From NCBI GenBank assembly GCA_017305635.1, contig JAFKKF010000009.1, forward strand, positions 1-64,000: a stretch of 64,000 bases of DNA. Direction: 5' to 3'. This document shows positions 43,999 to 53,251 of this stretch, piece by piece. The translations under genes were made by a program, and so were the position numbers. The stretch's first letter is position 1, and each line of letters begins with the position of its first letter. This DNA comes from Hyphomicrobiales bacterium. Lineage in GTDB: Bacteria; Pseudomonadota; Alphaproteobacteria; Rhizobiales; Kaistiaceae. The notes beneath the pieces were generated by a model. It saw nothing but the letters and a program-made list of their open reading frames with translations, was not told the origin of the DNA and made no database searches.

Positions 43999-44812
43999 TT
44001 CACCCCGGATCCGCCTCGCCACCAACGTGCTGCTCGCGCTCTATGCGGTTGTCGCCCTGCTGCCGATCGCCTGGATGATCGCCTCCTCCTTCAAGACCGA
44101 CCGCGAGCTGCTCGACGGCCCGCTCTTCGCCCTCGGCGATGCCGGCTTCGCCAATTACGTGAAGGCCTTCGCGGCGCGGCCCTTCGTCCTCTACCTCTTC
44201 AATTCCATCTTCGCCGCCCTGGTCTCGGTCGCCATCACGCTGGTCGTCGGCGTGTGCGCCGCCTATGCCTTCGCCAAGCTCCGCAATGCGTGGACCGAGA
44301 TCCTCTGGTACGCGATCCTCGCCTCGATCATGATTCCGCTCGAAGCCATCGTCATCCCGCTCTTCCTCGAGGTGCATTCGTTCGGCTGGCAGGACACCTA
44401 TGCCGGCATCGTCATCCCGACGGCGCTGAACGCGGCCGGCATCTTCATCCTGCGCCAGGCGATCCACGCCATCCCGGAGGAGCTCTTCGACGCCTCGCGG
44501 ATGGACGGCGCCAGCGAGCCGACCATCATCTGGCGGGTGGTCGTGCCGATCATCCGGTCGAACCTGATGGTGGTCGCGGTGCTCACCTTCAGCTTCAGCT
44601 GGAACTCGTATCTCTGGCCGCTGATCGTCACCACCAGCGACGAACTGCGCACGCTGCCGCTCGGCATGGCGGCGTTCCAGATGACGCTCAACACGCGCTA
44701 CAGCGAGATCATGGCGGTCTCGGTCTTCGGCACGGTGCCGATGGCGCTCCTGTTCGCCTTCTTCCAGCGCTACTTCATCCAGAGTTCCATCAGCTCGGCG
44801 GTGAAGGGATAG
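43991..44812 (+). CDS. Carbohydrate ABC transporter permease (MalG-like)
   Basis: 273 residues. N-terminal LATNVLLALYAVVALLPIAWMIASSFKTDREL is typical, six spans in all. The EAA loop is EELFDASRMDGASEPTIIWRVVVPIIR. The C-terminal SFSWNSYLWPLIVTTSDELRTLPLGMA is a family hallmark. It overlaps the first permease gene by 8 bases and is followed 50 bases later by the ROK kinase, so transport and first phosphorylation are in one transcript. Confidence 0.91.
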   Translation: MPDSPRIRLATNVLLALYAVVALLPIAWMIASSFKTDRELLDGPLFALGDAGFANYVKAFAARPFVLYLFNSIFAALVSVAITLVVGVCAAYAFAKLRNAWTEILWYAILASIMIPLEAIVIPLFLEVHSFGWQDTYAGIVIPTALNAAGIFILRQAIHAIPEELFDASRMDGASEPTIIWRVVVPIIRSNLMVVAVLTFSFSWNSYLWPLIVTTSDELRTLPLGMAAFQMTLNTRYSEIMAVSVFGTVPMALLFAFFQRYFIQSSISSAVKG

Positions 44813-44862
44813 GGCGAAGCCCCCGATGTCCACGCGGCGGAGCCGATGATGGCGGGCGCGAG

Positions 44863-45669
44863 ATGATCCTGGCGATCGACCTCGGCGGCACCCATGTCCG
44901 CATGGCGGGCGGCGACGGCGCGGGCGACTGGGACCACATGCACCGCGCCCGGCGTCCGGAAGGCATGACGGCCGCTCACCTGATCGCGACGATGCGCGAC
45001 GTGCTCGCCGGATGGGGTGCGGGCGAGGCAGACATTTCCGGCATCGGGGTATCGGCGGCGGCGGTGGTCGATGCCGATGGCGGGATCGTCCGGGCCGAGA
45101 ACATCGGCTGGCGGGACGTGCCGCTGGCGCGGCTCCTTCGCGAGGCCTTCGGCGTGCCGGTGGTGGTCGAGACCGACGTGTTCTGCGGCGCGCTGTTCGA
45201 GGCGCGCCACGGACAGGCGCGGGGCGTCGGCTCCGCCCTCTATGCCGCGGTCGGCACCGGCGTCGGCCATGCGCTCATCCTCGACGGACGCGTCTGGCGC
45301 GGCGCCTCGGGAGGGGCGAATGCGATCGGCCACATGGTGATCCGGCGCGACGGCATCGGGTGCTATTGCGGCAATGCCGGCTGCCTCTGCACGATCGCAT
45401 CGGGCCGCGCGCAATCGTCGGAGGCGGCGCCCGGCGGAGCGCTGGAAGCGCTCGCCCAGGCGATCGGCGGAGCGATGACCCTCATCGAGCCGGAACGCGT
45501 CATCCTCGCCGGCGGCGCGCTGGCGCAGCCATGGTTCGACCGCGAGCGGCTGGCGGCGCTCCTGCCGCGCTTCTCCTATCCGGGAGTGAAGCTCCCGCAC
45601 CTCGTGACGAGCGACGTCGCCGACCCGAACCTTCGGGGCGCGGCGCTCAAGCTGAAGGAAAGACCATGA
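44863..45669 (+). CDS. ROK-family sugar kinase
   Basis: 268 residues. ATP loop AIDLGGTHVRMAGGD at the N-terminus, and the zinc-binding motif GHMVIRRDGIGCYCGNAGCLC, with its His and three Cys, is intact. Catalytic Asp is probably in VVVETDVFCGAL. ROK proteins are glucokinases, fructokinases, allokinases or N-acylhexosamine kinases; some are DNA-binding regulators, but there is no helix-turn-helix here. Shorter than the usual 290-320. The start overlaps nothing upstream; ATGA links it to the aldolase gene. Substrate unknown. Confidence 0.88.
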   Translation: MILAIDLGGTHVRMAGGDGAGDWDHMHRARRPEGMTAAHLIATMRDVLAGWGAGEADISGIGVSAAAVVDADGGIVRAENIGWRDVPLARLLREAFGVPVVVETDVFCGALFEARHGQARGVGSALYAAVGTGVGHALILDGRVWRGASGGANAIGHMVIRRDGIGCYCGNAGCLCTIASGRAQSSEAAPGGALEALAQAIGGAMTLIEPERVILAGGALAQPWFDRERLAALLPRFSYPGVKLPHLVTSDVADPNLRGAALKLKERP

Positions 45670-46511
45670 TCAGGCAGGATGCCGTTTACTGGATCAAACG
45701 CGCCCATCGCGAGCACTGGGCGATCGGCATGTTCAACGCCCACCACCTGGAAGCGACGCAGGCCATCGCGGCGGCCGCCGACCGGGCGCGGGCGCCGGTC
45801 ATGCTCGGCACCACCATGGGCGGCATCCGCCATGTCGGCCTCGACTACTTCGTCGCCATGGCCGAGGTGGCGCGGCGGCGGACCGACGTACCGCTGATCC
45901 TGCATCTCGACCACGGCGCGGACCTCGAGACGGTGCGGGCATGCATCGAATCGGGCTTCGATTCGGTGATGATCGACGCCTCGACCTCTTCCTACGATGG
46001 AAACGTGGAGCTCGTCCGGCGGGTCGTCGCGCTCGCCCGCCGGCATGGCGTCGGCGTCGAGGCGCAGATCGGCGAGACGCTGGCCGAGGAGGGCGGCGAG
46101 GTCATCGAGCGCAAGACGACGGTGGAGGAGGCGGTGAAGTTCGTCGCCGATACCGGGGTCGACTACCTGGCGGTGTCGATCGGCAACACGCCCGGCAAGC
46201 TCGGCACGGGCACGGAGATCGACGTGCCGCTGGTGCGCGCCCTCGCGGCGGCCCTGCCGGTTCCGCTCGTCCTCCATGGCGGCACGTCGGTGCCGCGGGC
46301 GACGGTGGCGTCGCTGATCGCGGCGGGAGTCGCCAAGATCAACATCGACGCGGCAGTGAAAGGCGCCTTCCGTGCGGCGCTGGTCGAGGCCTATGGAGCG
46401 TCCGACCCGGTGGTCGACACGCGCGCGCCCATGGCCCGGGCGCGCGACCTCGCCGTCGCCGCGGTCGAGGAGCGCATCGACTGGTTCGGGGCGAGGGGAA
46501 AGGCCGGCTGA
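45666..46511 (+). CDS. Class II aldolase (fructose/tagatose-bisphosphate type), one zinc His replaced
   Basis: 281 residues of the class II fructose/tagatose-bisphosphate aldolase family. Asp82 and His83 in ILHLDHG, His204 in VLHGGTS and the substrate loop AGVAKINIDAAVK are in place. The zinc-binding histidine of the usual IGTxHG motif is a proline here (SIGNTPGKLG, Pro176). The enzyme may bind metal through fewer ligands, use another metal site, or have lost aldolase activity. Its ATG overlaps the ROK kinase TGA (ATGA), so it is co-translated with that kinase. Confidence 0.82.
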   Translation: MIRQDAVYWIKRAHREHWAIGMFNAHHLEATQAIAAAADRARAPVMLGTTMGGIRHVGLDYFVAMAEVARRRTDVPLILHLDHGADLETVRACIESGFDSVMIDASTSSYDGNVELVRRVVALARRHGVGVEAQIGETLAEEGGEVIERKTTVEEAVKFVADTGVDYLAVSIGNTPGKLGTGTEIDVPLVRALAAALPVPLVLHGGTSVPRATVASLIAAGVAKINIDAAVKGAFRAALVEAYGASDPVVDTRAPMARARDLAVAAVEERIDWFGARGKAG

Positions 46512-46512
46512 G

Positions 46513-47082
46513 GTGACTGCCGAGGCGCCGACGCCACTCATCGTCCTCATGGTCGGCCTGCCCGGCGCCGGCAAGACGACGCTTGCCCGGCGCATGGCGC
46601 CCGCGCTCGGCGCGGTGATCCTCAACCGCGACGAAATCCGCGACGCCATCTTCCCGGAGCCGTTCCTCGACTATTCGCGGGAGCAGAACCAGGTCGGCAC
46701 GGACGCGCTCCATGGCGTCCTCGGCTACCTGCTGAAGCGCCCTCGGCCGGCCTTCATCATCGTCGACGGCAAGCCGTTCTCGCGTCGTTCGGAGATCGCG
46801 GCGGTGGCAGACCTGGTGGAGCATGGGGCCGGCCGGCTCCTCATCCTCCACTGCGTCGCGCCCGCCGACGTCATCGCGCGCCGGTTGCGGGAGGGGCTGG
46901 CGGACCCGATCAACGTCAGGGCCGAACGCCATCCGGAGAAGGCGGCGCGCATCCGCGGCGAATTCGAGCCGATCGAGGTGCCGCACGCGACCGTTGATAC
47001 GTCAGGCCCGGCGGAGGCGGTTCTCCGGGAGGCGCTTGCCCATGTCCGGTCGGCCGGTGGCGGGGCCGCTCAGAGCCGGTAG
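46513..47082 (+). CDS. Small P-loop kinase
   Basis: 189 residues. Walker A is GLPGAGKTTLARR (about 15-27); LNRDEIRDAIFPEPF after the second strand and FIIVDGKPFSRRSEI, with a Walker-B-like Asp, give the order of a P-loop kinase similar to gluconate kinase or zeta-toxin-type proteins. A mobile lid is probably at VIARRLREGLADPINVRAERHP. The start is a GTG one base after the aldolase stop. It is a candidate sugar-phosphate kinase acting between the ROK kinase and the aldolase. Its 3' end overlaps the convergent uxaC by 13 bases. Confidence 0.75.
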   Translation: MTAEAPTPLIVLMVGLPGAGKTTLARRMAPALGAVILNRDEIRDAIFPEPFLDYSREQNQVGTDALHGVLGYLLKRPRPAFIIVDGKPFSRRSEIAAVADLVEHGAGRLLILHCVAPADVIARRLREGLADPINVRAERHPEKAARIRGEFEPIEVPHATVDTSGPAEAVLREALAHVRSAGGGAAQSR

Positions 47083-48470
47083 GCACGCTTGACGAGGCCG
47101 TAGGCGAGGTCGTGGGCTATCTCGTGGGCCTCGTCCTCGTCGAGCCGGTGCTCGGCGACGAGCCGGGCGAGATGGGAGCAATCCACGCGGCGGGCCATGT
47201 CGTGGCGGGCGGGAATGGAGAGATAGGCGCGCGTGTCGTCGTTGAAGCCGACGGTATTGGCGAAGCCTGCCGTCTCGGTGGTCAGCTCGCGGAAGCGCCG
47301 CATGCCATCGGGGCTGTCGAAGAACCACCAGGGCGGACCGAGGCGGAGGGCCGGGTAGTGGCCGGCGAGGGGGGCCAGCTCGCGGCCATAGGCGGTCTCA
47401 TCGAGGGTGAAGAGGATGAGGGTGAGGCGCTTGTCGTTTCCGAAGAGGTCGAGAAGCGGCTTCAGGTCGCGGACGTAGTTCGTCGCGGTCGGGATGTCGG
47501 CGCCCATGTCGGCGCCGAAGCGCTCGAAGAGGAGCGGATTGTGGTTGCGGTACGAGCCGGGATGGAGCTGCATCACCAGTTTGTCGTCGATGCTCATGCG
47601 GGCCATCTCGGTGAGCATCTGGGCGCGGAACAGCTCGGCATCCTCGGGAGCGGGCGAGCCGGAAAGAACGCGCCGGAAGAGGGTCTCGGCCTCGACGGGA
47701 TCGAGGTTGGCGGTGCGCGCGGTTGGATGGCCGTGGTCGGTCGCGGTGGCGCCGAGGGACCCGAAGAAGGCGCGGCGCGCACGATGGGCGGCGAGATATC
47801 CGGCGAAGGTCATGGCCTCGCCGGCGAGCGCGACGAAGCGCGCGACATTGTCCGCGAAGCCGGCCCGTTCCGGGTTGACGACGGCGTCCGGCCGATAGGT
47901 CGGGAGGACGCGCCCGGACCAGCCCGACCGGCGGAGGCCCGCATGATGGGCGAGATCGTCGAGCGGGCCGTCGGTGGTCGCGATGACCTCGATGTTGAAG
48001 CGCTGGTAGAGCGCGCGCGGCCGAAAATCCGGGCCCGCGAGCTTCTCGGCGATGGCGTCGTAGAGGCGGTCGGCATTGCCCGGGCCCAGCCGTTCCCCGA
48101 TGCCGAAGACGTCGTGCAGCGCCTGCTCGAACCAGTAGCGCGTCGGGGTGCCGCGAAAGAGGTGGAAGTGCCCGGCGAAGCGGCGCCAGACCGCGCGCGG
48201 GTCGGTCTCGACCGCGCTGCCATCGAGGCGCGGGATGCCGAGCTCTTCGAGCTGCACGCCGTGGGAATAGAGCATGCGGAAGACGTAGTGATCGGGCGTG
48301 ACGAAGAGCGCCGCCGGATCGGGAAAGGGTTCGTTCAGCGCGTACCAGGCGGGATCGGTGTGCCCGTGCGGCGAGACGATCGGAAGGCCGGCGACGGCGG
48401 CATGGAGGCGGCGGGCAATGGCGCGCGCTTCGGGCTCGATGGGGAAGAGACGATCGGGATGGGGCGCCAT
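47070..48470 (-). CDS. uxaC: Glucuronate/galacturonate isomerase UxaC
   Basis: Isomerises D-glucuronate to fructuronate and D-galacturonate to tagaturonate. 466 residues, the normal length. VSPHGHTDPAWYALNEPFPDPA contains the metal-binding HxH, followed by VTPDHYVFRMLYSHG and RFNIEVIATTDGPLD; the C-terminal part TVGFNDDTRAYLSIPARHD is typical. It lies 29 bases after the LacI gene and is the last gene of the 53222-47070 run, so the importer there probably carries a uronate or uronide. UxaB/UxuB and UxuA partners are not in the window. Confidence 0.94.
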   Translation of the reverse strand: MAPHPDRLFPIEPEARAIARRLHAAVAGLPIVSPHGHTDPAWYALNEPFPDPAALFVTPDHYVFRMLYSHGVQLEELGIPRLDGSAVETDPRAVWRRFAGHFHLFRGTPTRYWFEQALHDVFGIGERLGPGNADRLYDAIAEKLAGPDFRPRALYQRFNIEVIATTDGPLDDLAHHAGLRRSGWSGRVLPTYRPDAVVNPERAGFADNVARFVALAGEAMTFAGYLAAHRARRAFFGSLGATATDHGHPTARTANLDPVEAETLFRRVLSGSPAPEDAELFRAQMLTEMARMSIDDKLVMQLHPGSYRNHNPLLFERFGADMGADIPTATNYVRDLKPLLDLFGNDKRLTLILFTLDETAYGRELAPLAGHYPALRLGPPWWFFDSPDGMRRFRELTTETAGFANTVGFNDDTRAYLSIPARHDMARRVDCSHLARLVAEHRLDEDEAHEIAHDLAYGLVKRAYRL

Positions 48471-48499
48471 GCGGCGGGCGGTTCCGTGAGCTGGGATTG

Positions 48500-49483
48500 C
48501 TAGAGCAGGGGGCCGGTCGAGTTGCGGACGACGAGATGGCTGGTGAGGTGGCGCTCCGGGGTGGGCGCGAGCGGCTTTCCGCCGGCGAGCCGGAGGAGGT
48601 CGCGGACGGCCGTCTTGCCGATGGAGGTGGTGGCCGAGGCGACGGTGGTGAGCGATGGCGACCATATCGCGGCCGCCGGAACGTCATCGAAGCCGACCAC
48701 GCTGACGGCATCCGGCACGGCGATGCGGCGGGCATGGAGCCGCGAGACGATGCCGAAGGCGACCACGTCGTTATAGGCGATGATCGCAGTGACGCCGCGC
48801 GCCACGGCGACGTCGGTAGCCTGGACGCCGCCTTCGAAGCGCGGCTCGTATGGGCCGAGGAGAATGCCCTCGATGCCGGCCTCGCCGGTTGCCGCGCGGA
48901 AGCTCTCGCGCCGGCGGGCATTGGACCACGAATGCACGGGGCCTTCGACATAGGCGATCGAGCGGTGGCCCAGGGCGACCAGGTGCTCGACGGCCTGGTG
49001 CATGCCGGAACGGTTGTCGACGAGGATGGAAGGCACGCCCTCGATCTCGCGGTTGACCACGACGACGTGGGCCTCGGCGCTGACCGCGCGGATGCTTTTG
49101 TCGGGCAGGCGCGAGGAGGCGATGATCAGGCCGTCGACGCGCTCGCGGGTCATGGCGATGACCTCGCTCTCGTCGAGCGGCTCCTCGTTGGTGTCGGCGA
49201 CGACGAGGCTGCAATTGTGACGCCGCGCCTCGACCATGGCAGACTTGGCGAGCAGCGTGAAGAAGGGATTCTCGAGGTCCGGCACGATCAGGCCGATGGT
49301 GCGGGGCGGCGAGGCGCTCCGCTTCACGTCGGGCGGCTCGTAGCCGGCGAGCTTCGCGGCCTTGATGATGTCGGCGCGCGTCTCGGGATTGACGAGCTCG
49401 GGCCGCCGCAAGGCACGCGAGACGGTCGACGGCGAAACGCCGACGCTGCTCGCTATGTCGTTGAGACGGCCCGGGCGCTTCAT
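48500..49483 (-). CDS. LacI-family transcriptional regulator
   Basis: 327 residues. N-terminal helix-turn-helix RLNDIASSVGVSPSTVSRALRRPELVNPETRADI plus hinge helix, then a periplasmic-binding-protein-like effector domain (IGLIVPDLENPFFTLLAKSAM, YNDVVAFGIVSRLHARRIAVPDAVSVVGFDD). It probably represses its own operon, which starts at 53222, through the inverted repeats at 53252-53293, and is relieved by a uronate-type inducer. It starts 10 bases after the binding-protein stop. Confidence 0.93.
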   Translation of the reverse strand: MKRPGRLNDIASSVGVSPSTVSRALRRPELVNPETRADIIKAAKLAGYEPPDVKRSASPPRTIGLIVPDLENPFFTLLAKSAMVEARRHNCSLVVADTNEEPLDESEVIAMTRERVDGLIIASSRLPDKSIRAVSAEAHVVVVNREIEGVPSILVDNRSGMHQAVEHLVALGHRSIAYVEGPVHSWSNARRRESFRAATGEAGIEGILLGPYEPRFEGGVQATDVAVARGVTAIIAYNDVVAFGIVSRLHARRIAVPDAVSVVGFDDVPAAAIWSPSLTTVASATTSIGKTAVRDLLRLAGGKPLAPTPERHLTSHLVVRNSTGPLL

Positions 49484-49493
49484 CGGGTACCTG

Positions 49494-50486
49494 CTACCAC
49501 TCGGGCTTGAAGTCGTCGACGTTGTCCTTGGTGACGACGTAGTTGGCGCCCTTCAGGGGCACGAGGGCCGGGAATTCCTGCTCGGGCACGAAGACCGGGG
49601 TCTTGTCGCCGTTGATGCAGTCGACGACCAGCTTCAGCGCGGTGGCGCCTTCGCTGAGCGGCGCCTCGGGGACGTCGATGACCGGCAGACCCTGCCGGAT
49701 GAAGTCGATATAGCCCTTCTCGCCGCCGATCGAGCCGATGACGATCTTGCCGTTTTCCGGCGTGGTCTTCAGCGCCTGGAGCACGCTGATCGCGCCGGGA
49801 TTGGTCTCGATATACATGGCCTTCAGCGAGTCGCCATAGCGGGTGACCAGGGAGAGCGCGATCTGGCGGGCCTTGTCGATGTTGAACTGGTGCTGCTCGA
49901 CGGCGACGACGTTGATCTTCGGATACTTCTCCTTCCAGAGCTTCTGGATCGAGTCGAGGCGCGCCTTGCTGGTGCCGTTGGTGAGCAGGCCGACCTCGAT
50001 GGCGACGTCGCCCTCGCCGCCGATCGCCTTGGCGATGGCTTCGCCGAGAAGGCTGGCGCTGTAGTTCTCGTCCCAGGCGGCGAGGCCCTTGGTGCCGGGA
50101 TATACCTTGCCGGTCTCCGGGCCGATCGCGACGGCGGCGGCGGCGACGCAGACGCCGGCGTCGGTCGCTTCCTTGATCGCCGGGATGATGCCCATGGAAT
50201 CATTGGTCTGGATGACGATGCCCTTGGCGCCGGCGGCGACCGCCGCCTTCACCTGCGAGATCTGCGTCTCCAGCGATCCGTTGGAATTGGCGTTGACGAG
50301 CTTGATGTTGTGCTCCTTGGCGCCCTGTTCCACGCCGGCGGTCTGCGCGGCCATGTAGGGGAAGACGACCGGCTGCAGGTTGTAGACCAGCGCGCCGTCG
50401 GAATCGGCGGCATGGGCGAGACCGGCGGTCAGCGCGAGGACGGGCAGCGCGGCGGCTGCCTTGAGCAGATGGGAGCGTATTTTCAC
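49494..50486 (-). CDS. Sugar ABC transporter substrate-binding protein (RbsB-like)
   Basis: Periplasmic binding protein, 330 residues. The signal peptide is KIRSHLLKAAAALPVLALTAGLAHA; the mature fold has AKGIVIQTNDSMGIIPAIKEATDAGVCV and IETNPGAISVLQALKTT. The start is the GTG at 50486, preceded by GGAGGA with a short gap; the ATG at 50528 would place the signal 14 residues inward. It serves the permease at 50525 and, in the same transcript, UxaC. Confidence 0.9.
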   Translation of the reverse strand: MKIRSHLLKAAAALPVLALTAGLAHAADSDGALVYNLQPVVFPYMAAQTAGVEQGAKEHNIKLVNANSNGSLETQISQVKAAVAAGAKGIVIQTNDSMGIIPAIKEATDAGVCVAAAAVAIGPETGKVYPGTKGLAAWDENYSASLLGEAIAKAIGGEGDVAIEVGLLTNGTSKARLDSIQKLWKEKYPKINVVAVEQHQFNIDKARQIALSLVTRYGDSLKAMYIETNPGAISVLQALKTTPENGKIVIGSIGGEKGYIDFIRQGLPVIDVPEAPLSEGATALKLVVDCINGDKTPVFVPEQEFPALVPLKGANYVVTKDNVDDFKPEW

Positions 50487-50524
50487 AGGCGTTTCCTCCT
50501 TGGTGTCGTGCTTGTCATTGACTG

Positions 50525-51667
50525 TCATGGGCGGCGAGCCGGCGCGGGGGCCGGGTCGTCGTGTTGGCGCGGCGCGGGGCTGGTCCCCACGCGCGCATCG
50601 GCTCCCGCAATGCTGTCGGGGGCGGATTGGATGACGGGCGAAGATGCCGGCTCGGCGACCGGGCTGCGCTCCCCGGAGCCGATCCGGGTGAGGCGGCGGC
50701 GGGCGACCACGTCGGTCGCGACGGCGAGGACGATGACGAAGCCGAGGATGATCGTCTGGTAGTTAGTGTCGACGTTGATGAAGACCAGGGCGTTCTGGAC
50801 GATGCCGATCAGGAACATGCCGATGAAGGCGGCGATGATCGAGCCTTCGCCGCCGGTGATGCTGACGCCGCCGATCACGGCGCCGGCGATCGCGGTAAGC
50901 GGCCAGTCGGCACCGGTGGTGGCAAGGCCCGCGGCGTTGTAGCCGACCGAGACCAGGCCGGCGATGGCGCAGAGGGCGCCGGTGATGAGGAAGGGGAGGA
51001 TGGAGACCATCATCACGGGGACGCCGGCATAGCGGGCGGCGTCCTCGTTGGCGCCGACGGCAAAGAGGCTCCGTCCGACCACGGTATGCGAGAACCAGGC
51101 CGCGATCAGGACGATGATGCCGTAGAGGTAGATCACCGCCGGCACCGTCGCGATCGGGTGGTTGAGGAGGTCGGTAAGGGTCAGGTCCTCGAGCGAAACC
51201 GGACTCTGCCCGGATATGACCGCCGCCATGCCGGCAAAGGCGTAGCCGCTGCCGAGCGTGGCGACGAAGGAATTCACCTTGAGGCGGAAGATGATGAAGC
51301 TGTTGAGTGCGCCGCAGGCGAGGCCGACGAGCAGGACCGCGGGAATGGCGAGGCCGAGGCCGTAGGCGTTGATGACGCGCGCGCCGATCACGGCGCAGAG
51401 GGCGGCGATGCCGCCGACGCTGAGATCGAAGCGGCCGGAGAAGAGGAGGAGCGCCATCCCCATGCCGACGATGCCGACCGGCGCGATGCCGTAGAGGATC
51501 GCGGTCATGTTGCGGACCGAGAGGAAGCGCGCGTTCACCGCGGTGACGGCCAGCGCCATGAGGATGATGCAGGCAGGCACGGCAATGCGCAGCGCATTGA
51601 TCCGCAGCCATTGGGCAAGGCCGCCGGTGCCCGCGCGGGTCGGGTTCTCACGCGGCGCGTCAGCCAT
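50525..51667 (-). CDS. Sugar ABC transporter permease (RbsC type)
   Basis: 380 residues, longer than usual because of a disordered Pro/Ala-rich C-terminus of about 55 residues (SGERSPVAEPASSPVIQ...). Core CUT2 permease with NALRIAVPACIILMALAVTAV as first span, FSGRFDLSVGGIAALCAV after the second and AVGANEDAARYAGVPVMMV as ATPase-contact loop. One permease gene only, so a homodimer is expected. It overlaps the ATPase gene by 8 bases. Confidence 0.9.
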   Translation of the reverse strand: MADAPRENPTRAGTGGLAQWLRINALRIAVPACIILMALAVTAVNARFLSVRNMTAILYGIAPVGIVGMGMALLLFSGRFDLSVGGIAALCAVIGARVINAYGLGLAIPAVLLVGLACGALNSFIIFRLKVNSFVATLGSGYAFAGMAAVISGQSPVSLEDLTLTDLLNHPIATVPAVIYLYGIIVLIAAWFSHTVVGRSLFAVGANEDAARYAGVPVMMVSILPFLITGALCAIAGLVSVGYNAAGLATTGADWPLTAIAGAVIGGVSITGGEGSIIAAFIGMFLIGIVQNALVFINVDTNYQTIILGFVIVLAVATDVVARRRLTRIGSGERSPVAEPASSPVIQSAPDSIAGADARVGTSPAPRQHDDPAPAPARRP

Positions 51668-53222
51668 GTCGTTTCCTCTGGGTTTCGCCTTCGAGCGCCG
51701 CCACGCTGATGTCGCCGCGCCCGATCTCGCGGATGATCGCGCCGTCGCGCAGCACCAGCACGCGGTCGCAGAGCTCGGCGAGCTCGGCCGGGTCGGTGGA
51801 ATAGAGAAGCACGGCAGCGCCGCCGGCGACGGATTCGCGGATCAGCCCGTGGATATGGCTACGACCGACGACATCGACGCCGCGCGTGAGATCGTCGCCG
51901 AGGAGAAGGAGCGGCGGGCCGAGCGAGATGGTGCGGGCGACGACGGCGCGCTGTTGGTTGCCGCCGCTGAGGTTGCGGATCGGCTCCTCGGCGGCGCCCT
52001 TGATGGCGAAGCGGGAGACGATGTCGCGGGCGCGCCGCCGTTCGCTCCGGGCATTGGGGATGGCGAGCCAGGAGTTGCGGAAGAGGTAGGGCAGGTTGAT
52101 GTTGCGCCCGACCGTCCAGGAGAGGATCAGGTTCTTGCCGCGGTCGCCGTCGCAATAGACGACCTTGCGGAGCACGCGCGCCGCGGAAGAGGGCGGGAGC
52201 CTTTCGCCGTTCCAGCGGACCCGGCCGGAATGGGCCGTGATGCCGGCAATGGCGCGGAGCGCCTCGGTCGCGCCGCAGCCGGGAGGGCCGTAGAGCCCGA
52301 CGCATTCGCCGAGGTCGATGGCGAAGGAGATCGGCCGGATGCCGGGAGAGGAAAGCCCTTCCACCTCGAGCGCGGCGCTCCGTCCGGTCGCCGTGCGGGG
52401 GCCGCCCGACGGGGATGCGGCGATGGAGGCGGGGGCGATACCGCCGGTCAGCGCGTCGAGCACGACGGCGTGGGTGGTGGAAGCTGCCGCGGCGTCGAGG
52501 GCGAGCAGCCCGTCGCGGAGCACGACGATGCGATCGGCGCCGCTCAGGGCATCCTCGATGAAATGCGAGATGGTGACGACGGCCATGTCGCGCGTGCGGG
52601 CGAGGTTGCGGAGCAGGTCCTGCATCTCGCGGCGCTCGCCGATGGACAGGCTCGAGGTTCCCTCGTCGACGATGAGGAGACGCGGGTTCATGGAAAGCGC
52701 GCGGATGAAGGCAACCTTCTGCCGCTCGGCCACCGTGAGGCGCCCGACGACCGCGTTGGGGGGCGGCGCATCGTGGATCTGCGCGGCGAGACGGATGTAG
52801 GTCTGGCGCGCCGGTCCGGGACGCCAGACCGAGAGGGCGGCCTGGCCGGTATGGCCGAGGCTCATGTTCTCGGCCGCGGTGAGGTTGGGCAGGAGCGGCA
52901 GCTCCTGGTAGACCGCGGCAATGCCTATCTTCACGGCGGCGCCGGGGCTGGCGAGCTCGATCGCCGCGCCGTCGAAGGTCAGCGTGCCGGCGGTCGGCTG
53001 CTCGACCCCTGTGATGATGCGGGCGAGCGTCGACTTGCCGGCGCCGTTCGGCCCGAGCAGCGCCGTGACCTCGCCGGCACGCAGCGCCAGCGAAACGCCG
53101 CGCAGCGCGCGCACGCTGGGCGGATAGGATTTTACGATCCGGTCGAGCGAAAGGAGCGACGGACGGGCCGAAACGGCGGCTCCGCCGGAGGCATGCGTCG
53201 AGGCCGGCTCTGCGGCGATCAC
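51660..53222 (-). CDS. Sugar ABC transporter ATP-binding protein with variant second Walker B
   Basis: 520 residues, two ATPase halves. First half: Walker A GPNGAGKST, Q-loop AVYQELPLL, signature LTVAERQKVAFIRAL, Walker B LLIVDEGTSSLS. Second half: GLYGPPGCGATEAL in place of Walker A, LSGGNQQRAVVARTI and LLLLGDDLTRGVDVV, where the Walker B Glu and Pro are altered. Only the first site is expected to hydrolyse ATP normally. First gene of the uronate-type operon. Confidence 0.88.
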   Translation of the reverse strand: MIAAEPASTHASGGAAVSARPSLLSLDRIVKSYPPSVRALRGVSLALRAGEVTALLGPNGAGKSTLARIITGVEQPTAGTLTFDGAAIELASPGAAVKIGIAAVYQELPLLPNLTAAENMSLGHTGQAALSVWRPGPARQTYIRLAAQIHDAPPPNAVVGRLTVAERQKVAFIRALSMNPRLLIVDEGTSSLSIGERREMQDLLRNLARTRDMAVVTISHFIEDALSGADRIVVLRDGLLALDAAAASTTHAVVLDALTGGIAPASIAASPSGGPRTATGRSAALEVEGLSSPGIRPISFAIDLGECVGLYGPPGCGATEALRAIAGITAHSGRVRWNGERLPPSSAARVLRKVVYCDGDRGKNLILSWTVGRNINLPYLFRNSWLAIPNARSERRRARDIVSRFAIKGAAEEPIRNLSGGNQQRAVVARTISLGPPLLLLGDDLTRGVDVVGRSHIHGLIRESVAGGAAVLLYSTDPAELAELCDRVLVLRDGAIIREIGRGDISVAALEGETQRKRHG

Positions 53223-53251
53223 GGCGTTTCCTGCTCCCTTCGGCCGTGCTT

